From assembly GCF_036855935.1 (NCBI RefSeq), contig NZ_JASPFK010000001.1:1614501-1678500 (forward strand): a stretch of 64,000 nucleotides of DNA, read 5' to 3'. The DNA is from Sphingomonas sp. LR60. Lineage in GTDB: Bacteria; Pseudomonadota; Alphaproteobacteria; Sphingomonadales; Sphingomonadaceae. This document shows, piece after piece, positions 1 through 10,216 of the stretch. Position 1 is the stretch's first letter; each line of letters begins with the position of its first letter. A program made the position numbers and the translations under genes. A model generated the notes under the pieces. It searched no databases, was not told where the DNA came from, and saw nothing but the letters and a program-made list of their open reading frames with translations.

Positions 1-1
1 G

Positions 2-2614
2 CTGCAGCGCTTGCCCGGCGCAGCGGGCGGGCTCAACTCGCGCTTCAACCGGTCGGGCAACAATGGCAACCCGCCCGATGGCGGCGGCGTCGGCGCGGGT
101 TCGTCGGAAATCGACCTGCGCTATCTCGGCAGCCGGCGGACGCTGGTGCTGGTCGATGGTCTTCGCTTCATCAACGGCAGCGCGGCGAGCGGCGTTCCCG
201 GCGCGGTCGACCTGAACGCGATCCCTGACAGCATGATCGACCGGGTCGAGGTGCTGCGCGACGGTGCCTCGACGATCTACGGCTCCGATGCGATCGCGGG
301 CGTCGTCAACATCATCACCAAGAAGCGCCAGGACGGCTTCGTCGCTTCGGCGCAGGGCGGCGCCTATCCGCAGGGCGATGGCGTGACCCAGAACTATCAG
401 CTCAGCTGGGGGCATCGCGACGAAGAGGCCGGTGTCTCGTTCGTGGCCGGCGTCAACTATATCAAGCAAGGCTCGGTCTTCGCAGGCGACCGCAGCTATT
501 ACGCCTTCCCCGATCCGGGCGCGACGGCCTGTACCACCAGCTGTAGCTCAGGCACTCCGAACGGCCGCTTTCTCATCAACAACCCGGTCACCGGCGCCGG
601 GATGAACCTTACGCTCAAGTCGAACCCGCTCGGACGTCCGCGCTTCGACCCGGCCGATCCGACCGGCGCGAACAGTGATTTCAAGCAATTCACCGTCGCC
701 GACCGGTTCAACTTCAGACCGTACAATTATCTGCTCACCCCGCAGGAGCGATTCGGCGCATTCGTCAACTTCCAGGGCGATCTCGGCGACGACGTCCGTC
801 TCACGACGCGGATGATCTATAATCGACGCACCTCGGACAATCAGGCGGCACCGCTCCCGCTGTTCGTCGGACCCGATGCCGGCAATGGCAATCTGCTCGA
901 CACGATCTCGATCGACGCCACCAACCCGTACAATCCGTTCGGCGTCACGCTGGCGACCGGCAACGCCGGCCTTCCCCGCAACTACGACTTCATCGGTCGG
1001 CGCTTCGTCGAAAACGGCCCGCGGCATTACAGCCAGAAGGTCGATACCATGTATCTCGGCGGCACACTCGACGGGAAGTTCGCGGTGGGCAGCGGGACGT
1101 GGTATTGGGACGCAAACGTCATCTACGCCTCGAACACCGCCAAGCAGGTGGTGCAAGGGAACGTCAACGCCGCCAATCTTGCGCGGGCGCTCGGACCGGT
1201 TGCCAATTGCACCGGCGAGTGCGTGCCGTTCAACATCTTCGGCGGCGAGGATTCGATCACGCAAGCGATGATCGACTACGTCACCTTCCAGCAGCGCGAC
1301 CGCAGCGAACAGTCGATGGTCGACGCGACCTTGAACGTCACCGGCACGCTCTTCGAGCTACCTGCGGGGCCGCTCGGTCTCGCCGCCGGCTATGAATATC
1401 GGCGTCAGGCGGGGTCGTTCTCGCCCGATCCGCTCGTCGCAGCCGGGCTGGGCTCGGACATCCCGGCGCAGGCGACAAAGGGCAGTTTCGACGTCAACGA
1501 GGTCTACGGCGAGTTGAGCATCCCGGTGCTCAAGGACGTCCCGTTCTTCCAGTTGCTCGAAGGATCGTTCGCAGCGCGCTACTCCGATTACTCGACGAGC
1601 GGCAGCCGCACGACAATGAAGGCGGGGGTCAGCTGGAAGCCGATCGACGACCTGCGGCTCCGCGGCACCTGGGCGCAGGGCTTCCGCGCGCCCTCGATCG
1701 GTGAGCTGTTCGGCACGCCCTCGCGCTTCGATGGCGGCGTGATCGATCCCTGTTCCGCCGACGCAGCCGGAGCATCGGCGACGGTGCGACAGAATTGCGC
1801 AACACAGGGCGTACCCGCCGGCTATGTGCAGACCAATCAGCAATTGCCGATCCTGACCGGCGGCAACCGCGCGCTGAAGGCGGAAACATCCGAAAGCTGG
1901 ATCGTCGGCGGCGTCTACAGCCCGTCATGGGCCGGCGGCGTCGGTCGCCTGTCGCTTGAGGTCGATTATTATACGATCAAGGTCGACAATGCGATCTCGT
2001 CGATTGGCGCCGACGTGCTGCTCGCCAATTGTACGCAGACCAACGATCCGACTGCGTGCGGTGCGATCACGCGTTCCACGTCGGGTGCCATCACACAGAT
2101 CCGCGGGCTTCTCCAGAACATCGCCTCGCTCAAAAGCGAAGGCTTGGACGCGATTTTGACGTGGCGCTCGCCGTCGGTCGGGGCGGGGACGTTCGGACTG
2201 TTGTGGTCGAACAACTTCCTGTTCGAATATTCGACCACCCTGCCGACCGCTCCCGGCAGCCAGACCGTCCGGCGGCAAGGCACCGAGCGCGGCGATCAGG
2301 CCTATCCGCGCTTCAAGAGCAATGCGACGATCGACTGGTCGAGCCCGAGCTTCGCGGCATCGATTACCGGTCGCTATATCGGGCGCGTGATCGAGCCGGC
2401 CTATGACAATCATGTCATGCGCCCGACGCTCTATCTCGATGCGCAGGTCGGCTGGACGCCGGGGATGTGGGACGATCGCCTTACGCTGACGCTCGGGGTC
2501 AATAACATCCTCGGCAAGCGTGCGCCGGACTGTCTCAGCTGCGGCGGGTTCGATCCGACCACCTACGATCTGCCCGATCAGTTCGGCTACGCCCGGATCG
2601 CGGTGAAGTTCTGA
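2..2614 (+). CDS. TonB-dependent receptor (5' end outside window)
   Basis: Outer-membrane beta-barrel receptor that imports a bound ligand with TonB/ExbBD energy. The reading frame is open from base 2, so the signal peptide and first part of the plug are missing. The plug is recognised by the run LVLVDGLRF, then AVDLNAIP, RVEVLRDGAS and YGSDAIAGVVN, which is the usual plug end in sphingomonad and Caulobacter receptors. The rest, about 750 residues, alternates short turns and aromatic strands. It ends in Phe (IAVKF), as expected for a barrel terminus recognised by the BAM machinery. A GC-rich hairpin follows directly. The next gene is a convergent sodium/solute symporter, which suggests a carbohydrate or peptide ligand, but the substrate cannot be read from sequence. 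Confidence 0.93.
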   Translation: MQRLPGAAGGLNSRFNRSGNNGNPPDGGGVGAGSSEIDLRYLGSRRTLVLVDGLRFINGSAASGVPGAVDLNAIPDSMIDRVEVLRDGASTIYGSDAIAGVVNIITKKRQDGFVASAQGGAYPQGDGVTQNYQLSWGHRDEEAGVSFVAGVNYIKQGSVFAGDRSYYAFPDPGATACTTSCSSGTPNGRFLINNPVTGAGMNLTLKSNPLGRPRFDPADPTGANSDFKQFTVADRFNFRPYNYLLTPQERFGAFVNFQGDLGDDVRLTTRMIYNRRTSDNQAAPLPLFVGPDAGNGNLLDTISIDATNPYNPFGVTLATGNAGLPRNYDFIGRRFVENGPRHYSQKVDTMYLGGTLDGKFAVGSGTWYWDANVIYASNTAKQVVQGNVNAANLARALGPVANCTGECVPFNIFGGEDSITQAMIDYVTFQQRDRSEQSMVDATLNVTGTLFELPAGPLGLAAGYEYRRQAGSFSPDPLVAAGLGSDIPAQATKGSFDVNEVYGELSIPVLKDVPFFQLLEGSFAARYSDYSTSGSRTTMKAGVSWKPIDDLRLRGTWAQGFRAPSIGELFGTPSRFDGGVIDPCSADAAGASATVRQNCATQGVPAGYVQTNQQLPILTGGNRALKAETSESWIVGGVYSPSWAGGVGRLSLEVDYYTIKVDNAISSIGADVLLANCTQTNDPTACGAITRSTSGAITQIRGLLQNIASLKSEGLDAILTWRSPSVGAGTFGLLWSNNFLFEYSTTLPTAPGSQTVRRQGTERGDQAYPRFKSNATIDWSSPSFAASITGRYIGRVIEPAYDNHVMRPTLYLDAQVGWTPGMWDDRLTLTLGVNNILGKRAPDCLSCGGFDPTTYDLPDQFGYARIAVKF

Positions 2615-2621
2615 TCGTGAA

Positions 2622-2650
2622 GGGGCGGGGGCTTCCTGGCTCCCCGCCCC
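2622..2650. terminator. GC hairpin between convergent genes
   Basis: GGGGCGGGG is followed 11 nt later by CCCCGCCCC, a perfect 9-bp stem lying between the stops of the receptor and the symporter. There is no clear T-run, so it may be a bidirectional attenuating hairpin rather than a classical intrinsic terminator. Confidence 0.55.
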
Positions 2651-2658
2651 GAAACGCC

Positions 2659-4254
2659 TCACCACCAGGTTGCGTAAAGCGCGATCAGGATCAGCACGAT
2701 GCCGAGGCAGGCGACGTTGAACCCGGTCGCCGTGCGGAAGTCGACGTCCTGCACCGTCACGCGATTGGCGTTGGCTCGCGAAGGCACCAACAACGACAGC
2801 ACCACCGCAAGCGCGAGGCTGAGCAGGAACACGAGGCTCATGCGGTTGAGGAACGGCAGGTCCGGCAATGCGGCGCGGAGCACGTAGGACAACACCACCG
2901 ACGCCACTGCCGCCGCGATCGCCCCCGCTTCGTTGGCACGCTTCCAAAACAGGCCCAGCAGGAAGATCACCGTGATCCCCGGCGTGAAGAAGCCGGAGAA
3001 TTCCTGGATGAACTGAAACGCCTGATCGGACTGCCCGATCAACGGCCGCGCGGTCAGCATCGCGATCACGATCGATACGCACGCCGCGATCCGCCCGACC
3101 AGCACCAGTCGTCGCTCCTGCGCCGGATCGGCGCGGCCGTCTTCGGCGACGGTCCTGCCGCCGAACTGCTTCGCGTACAGGTCGAGCGTGAAGATCGTGG
3201 CGATCGCGTTGATCTTCGAGGCGGTGGACGCGATGATCGCCGCGATCAGCGCCGCGAATACCAGCCCGAGCAGCCCGGGCGGCAGCAGCCGCAGCATCGC
3301 CGGATACGCTTCGTCGGGCTTGGCAAGGTCTGGCGCCAGGACAACCGCCGCGATGCCGGGCAGAACGATGACCAGCGGCATGAGCAGCTTCAGGAACGCG
3401 GCGAACACGATGCCCTTTTGCGCTTCCGGCAGGCTCTTCGCCGCCAGCGCTCGCTGAATGATGTACTGGTTGAACCCCCAATAGCTCAAGTTCGCGATCC
3501 ACATGCCGCCGATGAGCACCGCGAGCCCCGGAAGCTCCTTATAATGGGGGTTGTCGGGGGACAGGATCATGTCGAAGTGATCCGGAACGCGCCGCGTCAG
3601 CTCGCCGAACCCGCCGATGATTCCGGCATCCCCACCGATCGCCCGCAACGTCAGCGCCGAGACCAGCAATCCGCCCAGCACCAGCAGCGTCACCTGCACG
3701 ATATCGGTCAACGCCACTGCTTTTAGCCCGCCACGCAGCTGATAAAGCACGGCAAATGCGCCAAGCCCGACCAGCGCCACATTCTGGTTGATCCCCGCCA
3801 CCTGCGTCACTGCGATCGAGCCGAGCCAGATGATCGAGGTCAGGTTGACGAAAATGTACAGCGCCAGCCAGAATATCGCCATGATCGTACGGATCGACGT
3901 GCCATACCGCTGCTCAAGGAATTGCGGCATCGTGTAGATGCGATTGTGGAGGAAGATCGGCAGGAAGAACTTGCCGACGATCAACAGCGTAGCACCCGCC
4001 ATCCACTCATAGGAGGCGATTGCCAGCCCGATGGCGTAGCCCGATCCGGCCATGCCGACGATCTGCTCGGCCGAAATGTTCGCCGCGATCAGCGACGCAC
4101 CGACCGCCCACCAGGGCAAAGCCTTCGAAGCGAGGAAATAGTCCGACGTATCCTTGCTCTCGCCCGCTTTGTCGCGGCTAACCCATTGCGCGAGCACGAA
4201 GATGCCGATCGCATAGCCGATCACCACGACCAGATCGATCGTCTGCAACGTCAT
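2659..4254 (-). CDS. Sodium:solute symporter (SSS family, SGLT-like)
   Basis: Inner-membrane carrier of the SSS/SLC5 family that couples Na+ entry to uptake of a small solute, commonly a sugar. The 531 residues give about 14 hydrophobic segments. The first helix contains VVVIGYAIGIFVLAQW, and the region DYFLASKALPWWAVGASL followed by ANISAEQIVGMAG is the family signature around TM1-TM2. RIYTMPQFLEQRYG is the conserved cytoplasmic loop. The length fits SGLT-type members rather than PutP (about 500). The ATG at 4254 starts the first helix directly. It is convergent with the preceding receptor. A sugar substrate is plausible from the neighbouring ABC importer and isomerase, but is inference. Confidence 0.9.
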   Translation of the reverse strand: MTLQTIDLVVVIGYAIGIFVLAQWVSRDKAGESKDTSDYFLASKALPWWAVGASLIAANISAEQIVGMAGSGYAIGLAIASYEWMAGATLLIVGKFFLPIFLHNRIYTMPQFLEQRYGTSIRTIMAIFWLALYIFVNLTSIIWLGSIAVTQVAGINQNVALVGLGAFAVLYQLRGGLKAVALTDIVQVTLLVLGGLLVSALTLRAIGGDAGIIGGFGELTRRVPDHFDMILSPDNPHYKELPGLAVLIGGMWIANLSYWGFNQYIIQRALAAKSLPEAQKGIVFAAFLKLLMPLVIVLPGIAAVVLAPDLAKPDEAYPAMLRLLPPGLLGLVFAALIAAIIASTASKINAIATIFTLDLYAKQFGGRTVAEDGRADPAQERRLVLVGRIAACVSIVIAMLTARPLIGQSDQAFQFIQEFSGFFTPGITVIFLLGLFWKRANEAGAIAAAVASVVLSYVLRAALPDLPFLNRMSLVFLLSLALAVVLSLLVPSRANANRVTVQDVDFRTATGFNVACLGIVLILIALYATWW

Positions 4255-4430
4255 AGAATTTCCTCCCCACGATCGTCAGCGACGCGCGATCCGTTCTCCC
4301 CTGTTTAGCGCGAACGACGATGACGTCCACGGCCTCTCATTCGCCAGCCTGTCCTCGTCCGGACCGTGACAAGCGATGACGCTGAGTTTTCGCGAGATTC
4401 GAGCGTCCTAACTCCGTCGACAAGACCGAG

Positions 4431-5351
4431 CTATGCGTCGGACAAAGGCGGCCCGAACACTGACCAGCCGGTGCGCGCCACCAGCATCTCCAAAGCGCGA
4501 ACGCCAAGAATCGAGTTGCCGTGCTGGTCGAGGTTCGGCGACCACGCTGCCATCGACGCAATTTGCGGGGCGATCGCAAGAATGCCGCCGCCGACTCCGC
4601 TCTTGGCGGGCAAGCCTACGCGCACTGCGAAGTCACCGGAGGCATCATAGTGTCCGCATGTCATCATCAACGCCAGCACCGTGCGGGTCTGCCGTGCTCG
4701 ACAATCCCCGGCTAAATCATCGGGATCTCGGCGGGTTGCCGCCAGAAATCGTCCCGCGCGTGCCAGCCCGGCGACGTCGAGAGAGATCGCGCACTGCCGC
4801 GCATAAGCGCCCATGATCGCGTCATCAGCAGACAAGATATTCTCGTGATGGCGCATGAAGCTGAGCATCGCGCGATTGAGGTCGCCGCCTTCGCTCAGCA
4901 CCGCTTCGTCCAGCGTCACTGCGCCATCGACCTCACCCTCGATCAGCTTGACGATACCGCCCTGCGCCGCCTCGCCATATTCCTCGACGAGCATGTCGAC
5001 GACCACCAACGCCCCGGCATTGATGAAGGGGTTGCGCGGAAGCCCGTGCGTACGCTCCAGATCCACGAGGGAATTGAAGGGATCACCCGAAGGTTCGCGC
5101 CCGACCCGTTCGAACACGCGATCCTCACGAGCGCGCAACGCGAGGTCGACGGCGAACACCTTGCCGATGCTCTGAATCGGAAACTTATCGACAGAACCGG
5201 CCGTGAGGACCTCGCCACTACACAGCGCAACCGCAATCCCGAACGGTCCCGGCGCGGCTTCGGCGTCCTTCGCGTCGGCCTCGGCCTCGATCGCCGCGGC
5301 GTTGGCGTCAATCTCTTCCGCGATGTCGGCAAGCGTTCGTGCAAGGTCCAT
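4431..5351 (-). CDS. glsA: Glutaminase A
   Basis: Hydrolyses L-glutamine to glutamate and ammonia in the cytoplasm. It belongs to the serine-dependent beta-lactamase-like glutaminase family. At 306 residues it has the usual size. The nucleophile motif SIGK lies at residues 61-64, preceded by KFPIQ. NPFINAGA, a tyrosine- and cysteine-containing YARQCAI segment, GVGGGI and SPNLDQHGNS follow in the order expected for the family. The N-terminal 35 residues are Ala/Glu/Asp-rich and probably not part of the fold. It is transcribed away from the DUF2490 gene and stands alone. No regulatory site was recognised. Confidence 0.92.
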   Translation of the reverse strand: MDLARTLADIAEEIDANAAAIEAEADAKDAEAAPGPFGIAVALCSGEVLTAGSVDKFPIQSIGKVFAVDLALRAREDRVFERVGREPSGDPFNSLVDLERTHGLPRNPFINAGALVVVDMLVEEYGEAAQGGIVKLIEGEVDGAVTLDEAVLSEGGDLNRAMLSFMRHHENILSADDAIMGAYARQCAISLDVAGLARAGRFLAATRRDPDDLAGDCRARQTRTVLALMMTCGHYDASGDFAVRVGLPAKSGVGGGILAIAPQIASMAAWSPNLDQHGNSILGVRALEMLVARTGWSVFGPPLSDA

Positions 5352-5499
5352 GTCGTCTCCCTTCCGGCATCACCGCCGGCATCGCGCCAACGTTGGGGGC
5401 AGGGCGGAGGCTCCCCACATGGATGACGATCGACGGGGGCGTCGTCAGCCGTGAATGGTCAAGGCGCACGGGTTGCTTTAGGGCGGCGAAAAAACGGGG

Positions 5500-6195
5500 G
5501 TGTACGTGTCTGAATTCCGCTTGGCAGCGTTGCTCTTAGGTGCGGTGCTGTTCGCGACGCCTGCGTCGGCGCAGGTGGAAGACGAACAGTTTTGGGAACA
5601 GGTCAACGTCAACGTTCCACTGACGCCCGATGTAAGGGTCACGTTCGAACAGATCGGGCGATGGGGGGATCGTGCCGACGGGATCAGCCAGACCGAATAT
5701 GGCGCTTTACTCGGCTGGAAGGCCAGCAAGGCGTTTGAATTCGGTTTCGGTTATCGCCGCGTCGGGCTCTTCACGGCGACGGGACCGTCGGTGCACGAGG
5801 ATCGCCTTCGCCAGCAGGTCGTCTTCACACACGGCAACCTGCTCGGTCGTTTCCGCGTCGACGAGCGGTTCAATCCCGGTGGCGATCAGGTCGGGGTGCG
5901 CATTCGGCCGCTACTCCGTCGTAACTTCCCGCTAAGAAGCGGAAAGCTGGCATTCTTCGCCTCGCATGAGAGCTTCGTTCTGCCCAATTCGACCCGGTGG
6001 GGACAACGATCGGGCTATGAGCGGATGCGCAACATGCTTGGCATCACGGTGCCGCTGATCGCGCGCAAGGCGATCCTCGATATCGGCTATCTAAACCAAT
6101 TCCGCTTCGGTCGCACCGGGGCGAGGCCCGTCATGGAACATGCGCTGAGCCTGCAACTGACGATCAACGCGATCGGGCCGATCCTGCACGATTGA
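5500..6195 (+). CDS. DUF2490 family protein, exported
   Basis: Uncharacterised exported protein of 231 residues. A signal peptide is clear: FRLAALLLGAVLFATPASAQ, with predicted cleavage after the final AQ. The mature part starts with a FWEQVNVNVPL-like segment followed by alternating hydrophobic strands such as FEFGFGYRRVGLF, and ends in hydrophobic strands near SLQLTINAIGPIL. That matches DUF2490, whose members are thought to be small outer-membrane barrels. The start is a GTG at 5500; a second in-frame GTG lies at 5506. The function is unknown. Confidence 0.75.
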   Translation: MYVSEFRLAALLLGAVLFATPASAQVEDEQFWEQVNVNVPLTPDVRVTFEQIGRWGDRADGISQTEYGALLGWKASKAFEFGFGYRRVGLFTATGPSVHEDRLRQQVVFTHGNLLGRFRVDERFNPGGDQVGVRIRPLLRRNFPLRSGKLAFFASHESFVLPNSTRWGQRSGYERMRNMLGITVPLIARKAILDIGYLNQFRFGRTGARPVMEHALSLQLTINAIGPILHD

Positions 6196-6222
6196 ACCGG
6201 CCACGTATCGTTGCGCGTTAAG

Positions 6223-7062
6223 CTAGACCGTGCAGGTCCGAACCGCTTGCGCGAGGGCGGTCAACGGATCGCCGGTGGGCACGAACTCGTGCGCGAAATA
6301 GCCGTCGAAGCCGAGATCGGCGATGCTGCGCGCCACGGCGTGCCAATTGACCTCCTGCGTATCGTCGAGATTATGACGACCGGGCACGCCACCGGTGTGG
6401 AAGTGCCCGAGCCATTTGATGTTCTTCTTGATGGTGGCGATCAGGTCGCCTTCCATGATCTGCATATGGTAGATGTCGTAGAGCAGCTTGACCCGCGGCG
6501 ATCCGACCTCTTCGGCGACGCGCACGCCCCAGGCCGTGTGATCGGCCATATAGTCGGCGTGATCGACCTTGCTGTTGAGCAACTCGATGCAGATCGTAAC
6601 GCCATGATCCTCTGCGATCCGCTTCACGCGGTTCAGCCCGATGACGGCGTTTGCGGCGCCTTCGTCGTCCGACATACCCTTGCGATTGCCGGAGAAGGCG
6701 ATGACGTTGGGCACGCCGGCCTTGGCCGCCTGCGGGATGCCGACACGGAACGCTTTCTCGATTGCGTCATGATTTTCGCGGCGGTTCAACCCATTGGGGA
6801 TCGTCATGACGTCGGCAGCATAGCCCATCGTGCAGCGCAGCCCATGGCGGCGTGGAATCTCATACTCGCCCGGTTGCAACAGATCGATGCCCTGCAGCCC
6901 CATCCGCGCCGCGGCGACGCAGAGTTTGTCGAGCGGAATGTCCTGATAACACCAGCGACTGACAGACTGTTTCAGCCGACCGGCGCGCGGCGGCGCGGCT
7001 GCCGATCCCGCGGTTGCCGAGAGGGCCAGAGACGAGGCGACGATTTGGCGACGGGTCATCAT
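6223..7062 (-). CDS. Hydroxypyruvate isomerase-like TIM-barrel protein with Tat-type leader
   Basis: A 279-residue member of the xylose-isomerase-like TIM-barrel superfamily, closest by eye to hydroxypyruvate isomerase (Hyi), which interconverts hydroxypyruvate and tartronate semialdehyde. The N-terminus MTRRQIVASSLALSATAG resembles a twin-arginine leader, so the protein may be periplasmic, unlike cytoplasmic Hyi. Barrel landmarks are GLQGIDLLQP, NVIAFSGN, ICIELLNSKVDH (probable metal-binding Glu), LLYDIYHMQIMEGD and HFHTGGVPGRH. The substrate of secreted sphingomonad paralogues is not established. It sits between receptor, symporter and sugar ABC genes, which supports a carbohydrate-related role. 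Confidence 0.82.
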   Translation of the reverse strand: MMTRRQIVASSLALSATAGSAAAPPRAGRLKQSVSRWCYQDIPLDKLCVAAARMGLQGIDLLQPGEYEIPRRHGLRCTMGYAADVMTIPNGLNRRENHDAIEKAFRVGIPQAAKAGVPNVIAFSGNRKGMSDDEGAANAVIGLNRVKRIAEDHGVTICIELLNSKVDHADYMADHTAWGVRVAEEVGSPRVKLLYDIYHMQIMEGDLIATIKKNIKWLGHFHTGGVPGRHNLDDTQEVNWHAVARSIADLGFDGYFAHEFVPTGDPLTALAQAVRTCTV

Positions 7063-7137
7063 ACCGCATCAATACGTTAGATGACGCCCTCGTCAAATGG
7101 CTTGCGATGGCGCGCAAGACGCCTTCGCATTATCGGG

Positions 7138-10035
7138 TCATCGCCCGGCCAGCGCGACGCGTGCACCGACGTAGAAGAAGCGCCCAAGTGGAGAGATCGG
7201 CACATTGGTGCCATAGGCGGCCGGGTCCGGCTTCTGGTCGGTCAGATTGGTGATGCCGCCGTAGAAACCGAAGCCGTCCGGCACCTGATAGGCAATCTGA
7301 AGATCATGCTGCCACAGCGGCGCATTACGGAGATATTCAGCGGCGGCGATGTCGGGATTGGCGGCGGTTTCGTTGCGCGTGAAGGCGCGCGTCGCGTTCA
7401 GCCAGCGCAGATTGTAGTTCACCGAGACGCGGTCGAGCGTCCAGGATGGTGCGAAGTTCGCGTTCCACTGCGGCGCGCCGAGCGTGTCGAGAGTGTTGGT
7501 GGGCGGCGCACCGGGGCTGGCGATGATCGACAGCCGATTGAGATAGCCACCGATCAGCCGCAGGTCGAACGTCCCGATCCGGGTGGCCGGAAGGCGGTAC
7601 GTGATGTTGAGATCAAGGCCGGCGGTACGGAAGCTCGCGACGTTCTGCGGTCCCACGGTGAAGCCGTTGATCCGGCCTGTGCCGGACGCGCGTGTGTACG
7701 ATCGGCAAAAGGCATTATCGAGCGTCGGTTGGTCGACGCACAGGTTGATGACGTCTCCAGCCCCCACGGTGTTGATCGCATCCGTCAGGTTGATATCGTA
7801 CCAGTCTGCCGACGCGGTCAGCCCCGGCAAGAAGCGTGGTCGCAGGACGACGCCGGCAGTCCAGGTGCGCGCTCGCTCGGGGCGAAGCGTCAGATTGCCT
7901 TGAGACACGCCGTTGAGGACGAAGCCGGTGTCGCTTTCGCCCAGTAGGGTCGTGCGCCCCGCGGCGGCGAGTTGCGCCCGACAGTTCGCCTCGCGGAATT
8001 GCGTCCCGTTGCCGACCGAGCGCGTGGTGCAGGGATCGTCGAGGAAACCTTGCGCGGTACTGCGTGGCTGGAACAGTTCGCCGAGGTTCGGCGCGCGTAC
8101 CGCCTGTCCGTAGGACCCCCGGAAGGAGATGTCGCGGATCGGTGCATAGATGCCGGTGAACTGCCACGTCTCCGTCTTCCCGACCGTCGAATAGTGGGAA
8201 TAGCGTCCCGCTGCGCCCACCGACAGCAACTCCGCGAAGGGACGATCGCGCACGATCGGCACATTCAACTCCCCGAACGCTTCCCAAACGTCGAAACTGC
8301 CGCGGCTGGGCAAGACGACGGTCGGCTCGTCGCTGCCGAAATAAGCGGCGGCAACAAGGTTGGGGTTGGGGTCGAACCGGCTGCTTTCCCGACGATATTC
8401 ACCGCCGAAGGAGAATTGGATCGGTCCGCCGGGCAGGCTGAAGAACTGGCCGAAGTCACCGCTTATCGACGCGCTGGCGACATGCTGGTCGATCCGTACG
8501 AAGCTTTGGTCGTTACGCTGGAAATAGGCGAGTTGCGCGTCGCTGGTCGGGCCGGCCCCGAACGGATGGATCGGCAGGCAGCCGTTGCCCGGATTGCTTA
8601 GCGTCGAACGGCAGATCGCGGAGCCGTCCGGCCCCGACACTGCGTCCAGCGCCTCGAGATAAGGGGCGGCAAGACGGCTGCCGAGCCGAGTGATCCGCAC
8701 GTCGGTGCGACCATATTGGTAATAGGCGTCATAGGTCGCATGATCGGACAGGCGCCCGGATGCGGCGATGACGCCACGATAGGTTTGGCGAAGATCGTTC
8801 TCGCCCAGTCGTCCAAAGTCGATGTTGTGGCGATTGAAGAATAATCCGTCCGCACCCGCCGCGGTTGCCGCGGCGCGAATGCTTTGCGGGATGAACGGGT
8901 TATCAAGCGCAATCGGCAGATAATAGGTTTCCGGATACTGGCCGAAGGTCGTCGCATCGGATCGCGCATACTTAGCGTCGACCGACAGCTTCAGCGCATC
9001 CGAAACTTCGAATGACGAGAGGAGGTTGACGACATGACGCTCGATGCCGGGCGACAGATCGCCTTGATAGAAGCCGGGTACGTCGGTGCTGACGCCACCC
9101 TGCCAATAATAAGCGATCGGCTGGCCTGGATCGTATGGCCGGCCAAGCCCGTCGAAGCTCGGGTTCGACTCGCCACCCACAAAGATTGCACCAAGAGGGG
9201 AGACGTAAGTGTAGTGCAGATTGCCGGCGAGGATCTGATCCGGGACCTTGGGATCGTCGGGCTGGTCGGCCGGATTAGGCACCAGATACCGGCGTCGGCC
9301 TTGCTGAAGGTATTTGCGGGCCTCGTACGGCACGCGTTCCTCCGCGCTATACTCATACGCCAGCGTCACATTGCCGCGTCCGTCCGCGAAATTCCGCCCG
9401 GCCAGCAGCGAGGCGAAGCGGGTGGCACCGTCGCCATATTGCGAGACGCCCATCTGCGCCCGCGCGCTCACGCCCTGAAAATCGCGCCGCAGCACGAAAT
9501 TGACCACCCCGGTAACGCCATCGGCGCCGTAGATCGCGGAAACCGCTCCGGTCAGAACGTCGACCCGGCTGATCAGGTCGGTAGGAATGGCGTTGATGTC
9601 GACCGCGGCGTTGCTCGCCTCGGCGGCGACATGGCGACGACCATCGACCAGGGTCAGCGTGCGGTTCGCGCCGAGATTGCGCAGGTTCAGCTGGTTGAGC
9701 CCCGATTGGCCGAGTTGGGCGCTGGATACCGCATCGCCACCGCCCGCGCGCGTGCTGTCCCGCGAGTTGACCAGCGCGGGGACGCGAACGAGGAAGTTGG
9801 TCAGGTTGGTGTTTCCCGACTGCCGGATGTCCGCGGCATCGTTCGAGATGATCGGGCTGGGGGCCTCATAGTCCGGACGCTGAATACGCGACCCGGTCAC
9901 GACGATATCGCTGACCGCGCTGTCGCTTTCCGCAGCGGCGGATGCGGGCGGGGCCGGCAGTGTCGTTTGCCCAAGCGCCGGTTGCGCCAGCGTGGTCGTG
10001 CACATCAGCAAGGCACCGATGGTCGTCTTGGTCAT
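7138..10035 (-). CDS. TonB-dependent receptor
   Basis: Complete 965-residue outer-membrane receptor. The signal peptide MTKTTIGALLMCTTTLAQPA is cleaved near ALGQ. A DIVVTGSRIQRPDYE stretch marks the start of the plug, typical of the oar-like/iron-complex receptor group common in sphingomonads. The plug continues with LNLRNLGANRTLTLVDGRR, VDINAIP and IYGADGVTGVVNFVLR. The remainder is a large barrel with long loops. The C-terminus is VGARVALAGR rather than a terminal Phe. It is divergent from the ABC substrate-binding lipoprotein (181 bp between starts), so the two may share control and ligand, though this is inference. Confidence 0.94.
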   Translation of the reverse strand: MTKTTIGALLMCTTTLAQPALGQTTLPAPPASAAAESDSAVSDIVVTGSRIQRPDYEAPSPIISNDAADIRQSGNTNLTNFLVRVPALVNSRDSTRAGGGDAVSSAQLGQSGLNQLNLRNLGANRTLTLVDGRRHVAAEASNAAVDINAIPTDLISRVDVLTGAVSAIYGADGVTGVVNFVLRRDFQGVSARAQMGVSQYGDGATRFASLLAGRNFADGRGNVTLAYEYSAEERVPYEARKYLQQGRRRYLVPNPADQPDDPKVPDQILAGNLHYTYVSPLGAIFVGGESNPSFDGLGRPYDPGQPIAYYWQGGVSTDVPGFYQGDLSPGIERHVVNLLSSFEVSDALKLSVDAKYARSDATTFGQYPETYYLPIALDNPFIPQSIRAAATAAGADGLFFNRHNIDFGRLGENDLRQTYRGVIAASGRLSDHATYDAYYQYGRTDVRITRLGSRLAAPYLEALDAVSGPDGSAICRSTLSNPGNGCLPIHPFGAGPTSDAQLAYFQRNDQSFVRIDQHVASASISGDFGQFFSLPGGPIQFSFGGEYRRESSRFDPNPNLVAAAYFGSDEPTVVLPSRGSFDVWEAFGELNVPIVRDRPFAELLSVGAAGRYSHYSTVGKTETWQFTGIYAPIRDISFRGSYGQAVRAPNLGELFQPRSTAQGFLDDPCTTRSVGNGTQFREANCRAQLAAAGRTTLLGESDTGFVLNGVSQGNLTLRPERARTWTAGVVLRPRFLPGLTASADWYDINLTDAINTVGAGDVINLCVDQPTLDNAFCRSYTRASGTGRINGFTVGPQNVASFRTAGLDLNITYRLPATRIGTFDLRLIGGYLNRLSIIASPGAPPTNTLDTLGAPQWNANFAPSWTLDRVSVNYNLRWLNATRAFTRNETAANPDIAAAEYLRNAPLWQHDLQIAYQVPDGFGFYGGITNLTDQKPDPAAYGTNVPISPLGRFFYVGARVALAGR

Positions 10036-10216
10036 GTCGTTCGAGCCCCTCCGCTTGCGGGCGGCCAGTTCGGACGACTTCGCCTGTCCCGCGTCTGTCG
10101 ATACGTATGAACCCGTCGCGGGGCTCCCGCACGAAATAATTTAAATATGCGATGTAGATAACACCACTTCGCTTTTCGCTGTTCGAGCTGATCGTGCGCT
10201 GTCACAACGATCGCAC

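Noticed and set aside
548..1264. Long minus-strand open frame inside the first TonB receptor
   Set aside because: Arg/Val-rich shadow of a G+C-rich gene; no motif and no start site.
1925..3502. 525-codon minus-strand frame across the receptor end and the symporter
   Set aside because: It overlaps two well-supported genes in another frame and is rich in Arg/Ala/Gly, typical of antisense shadow.
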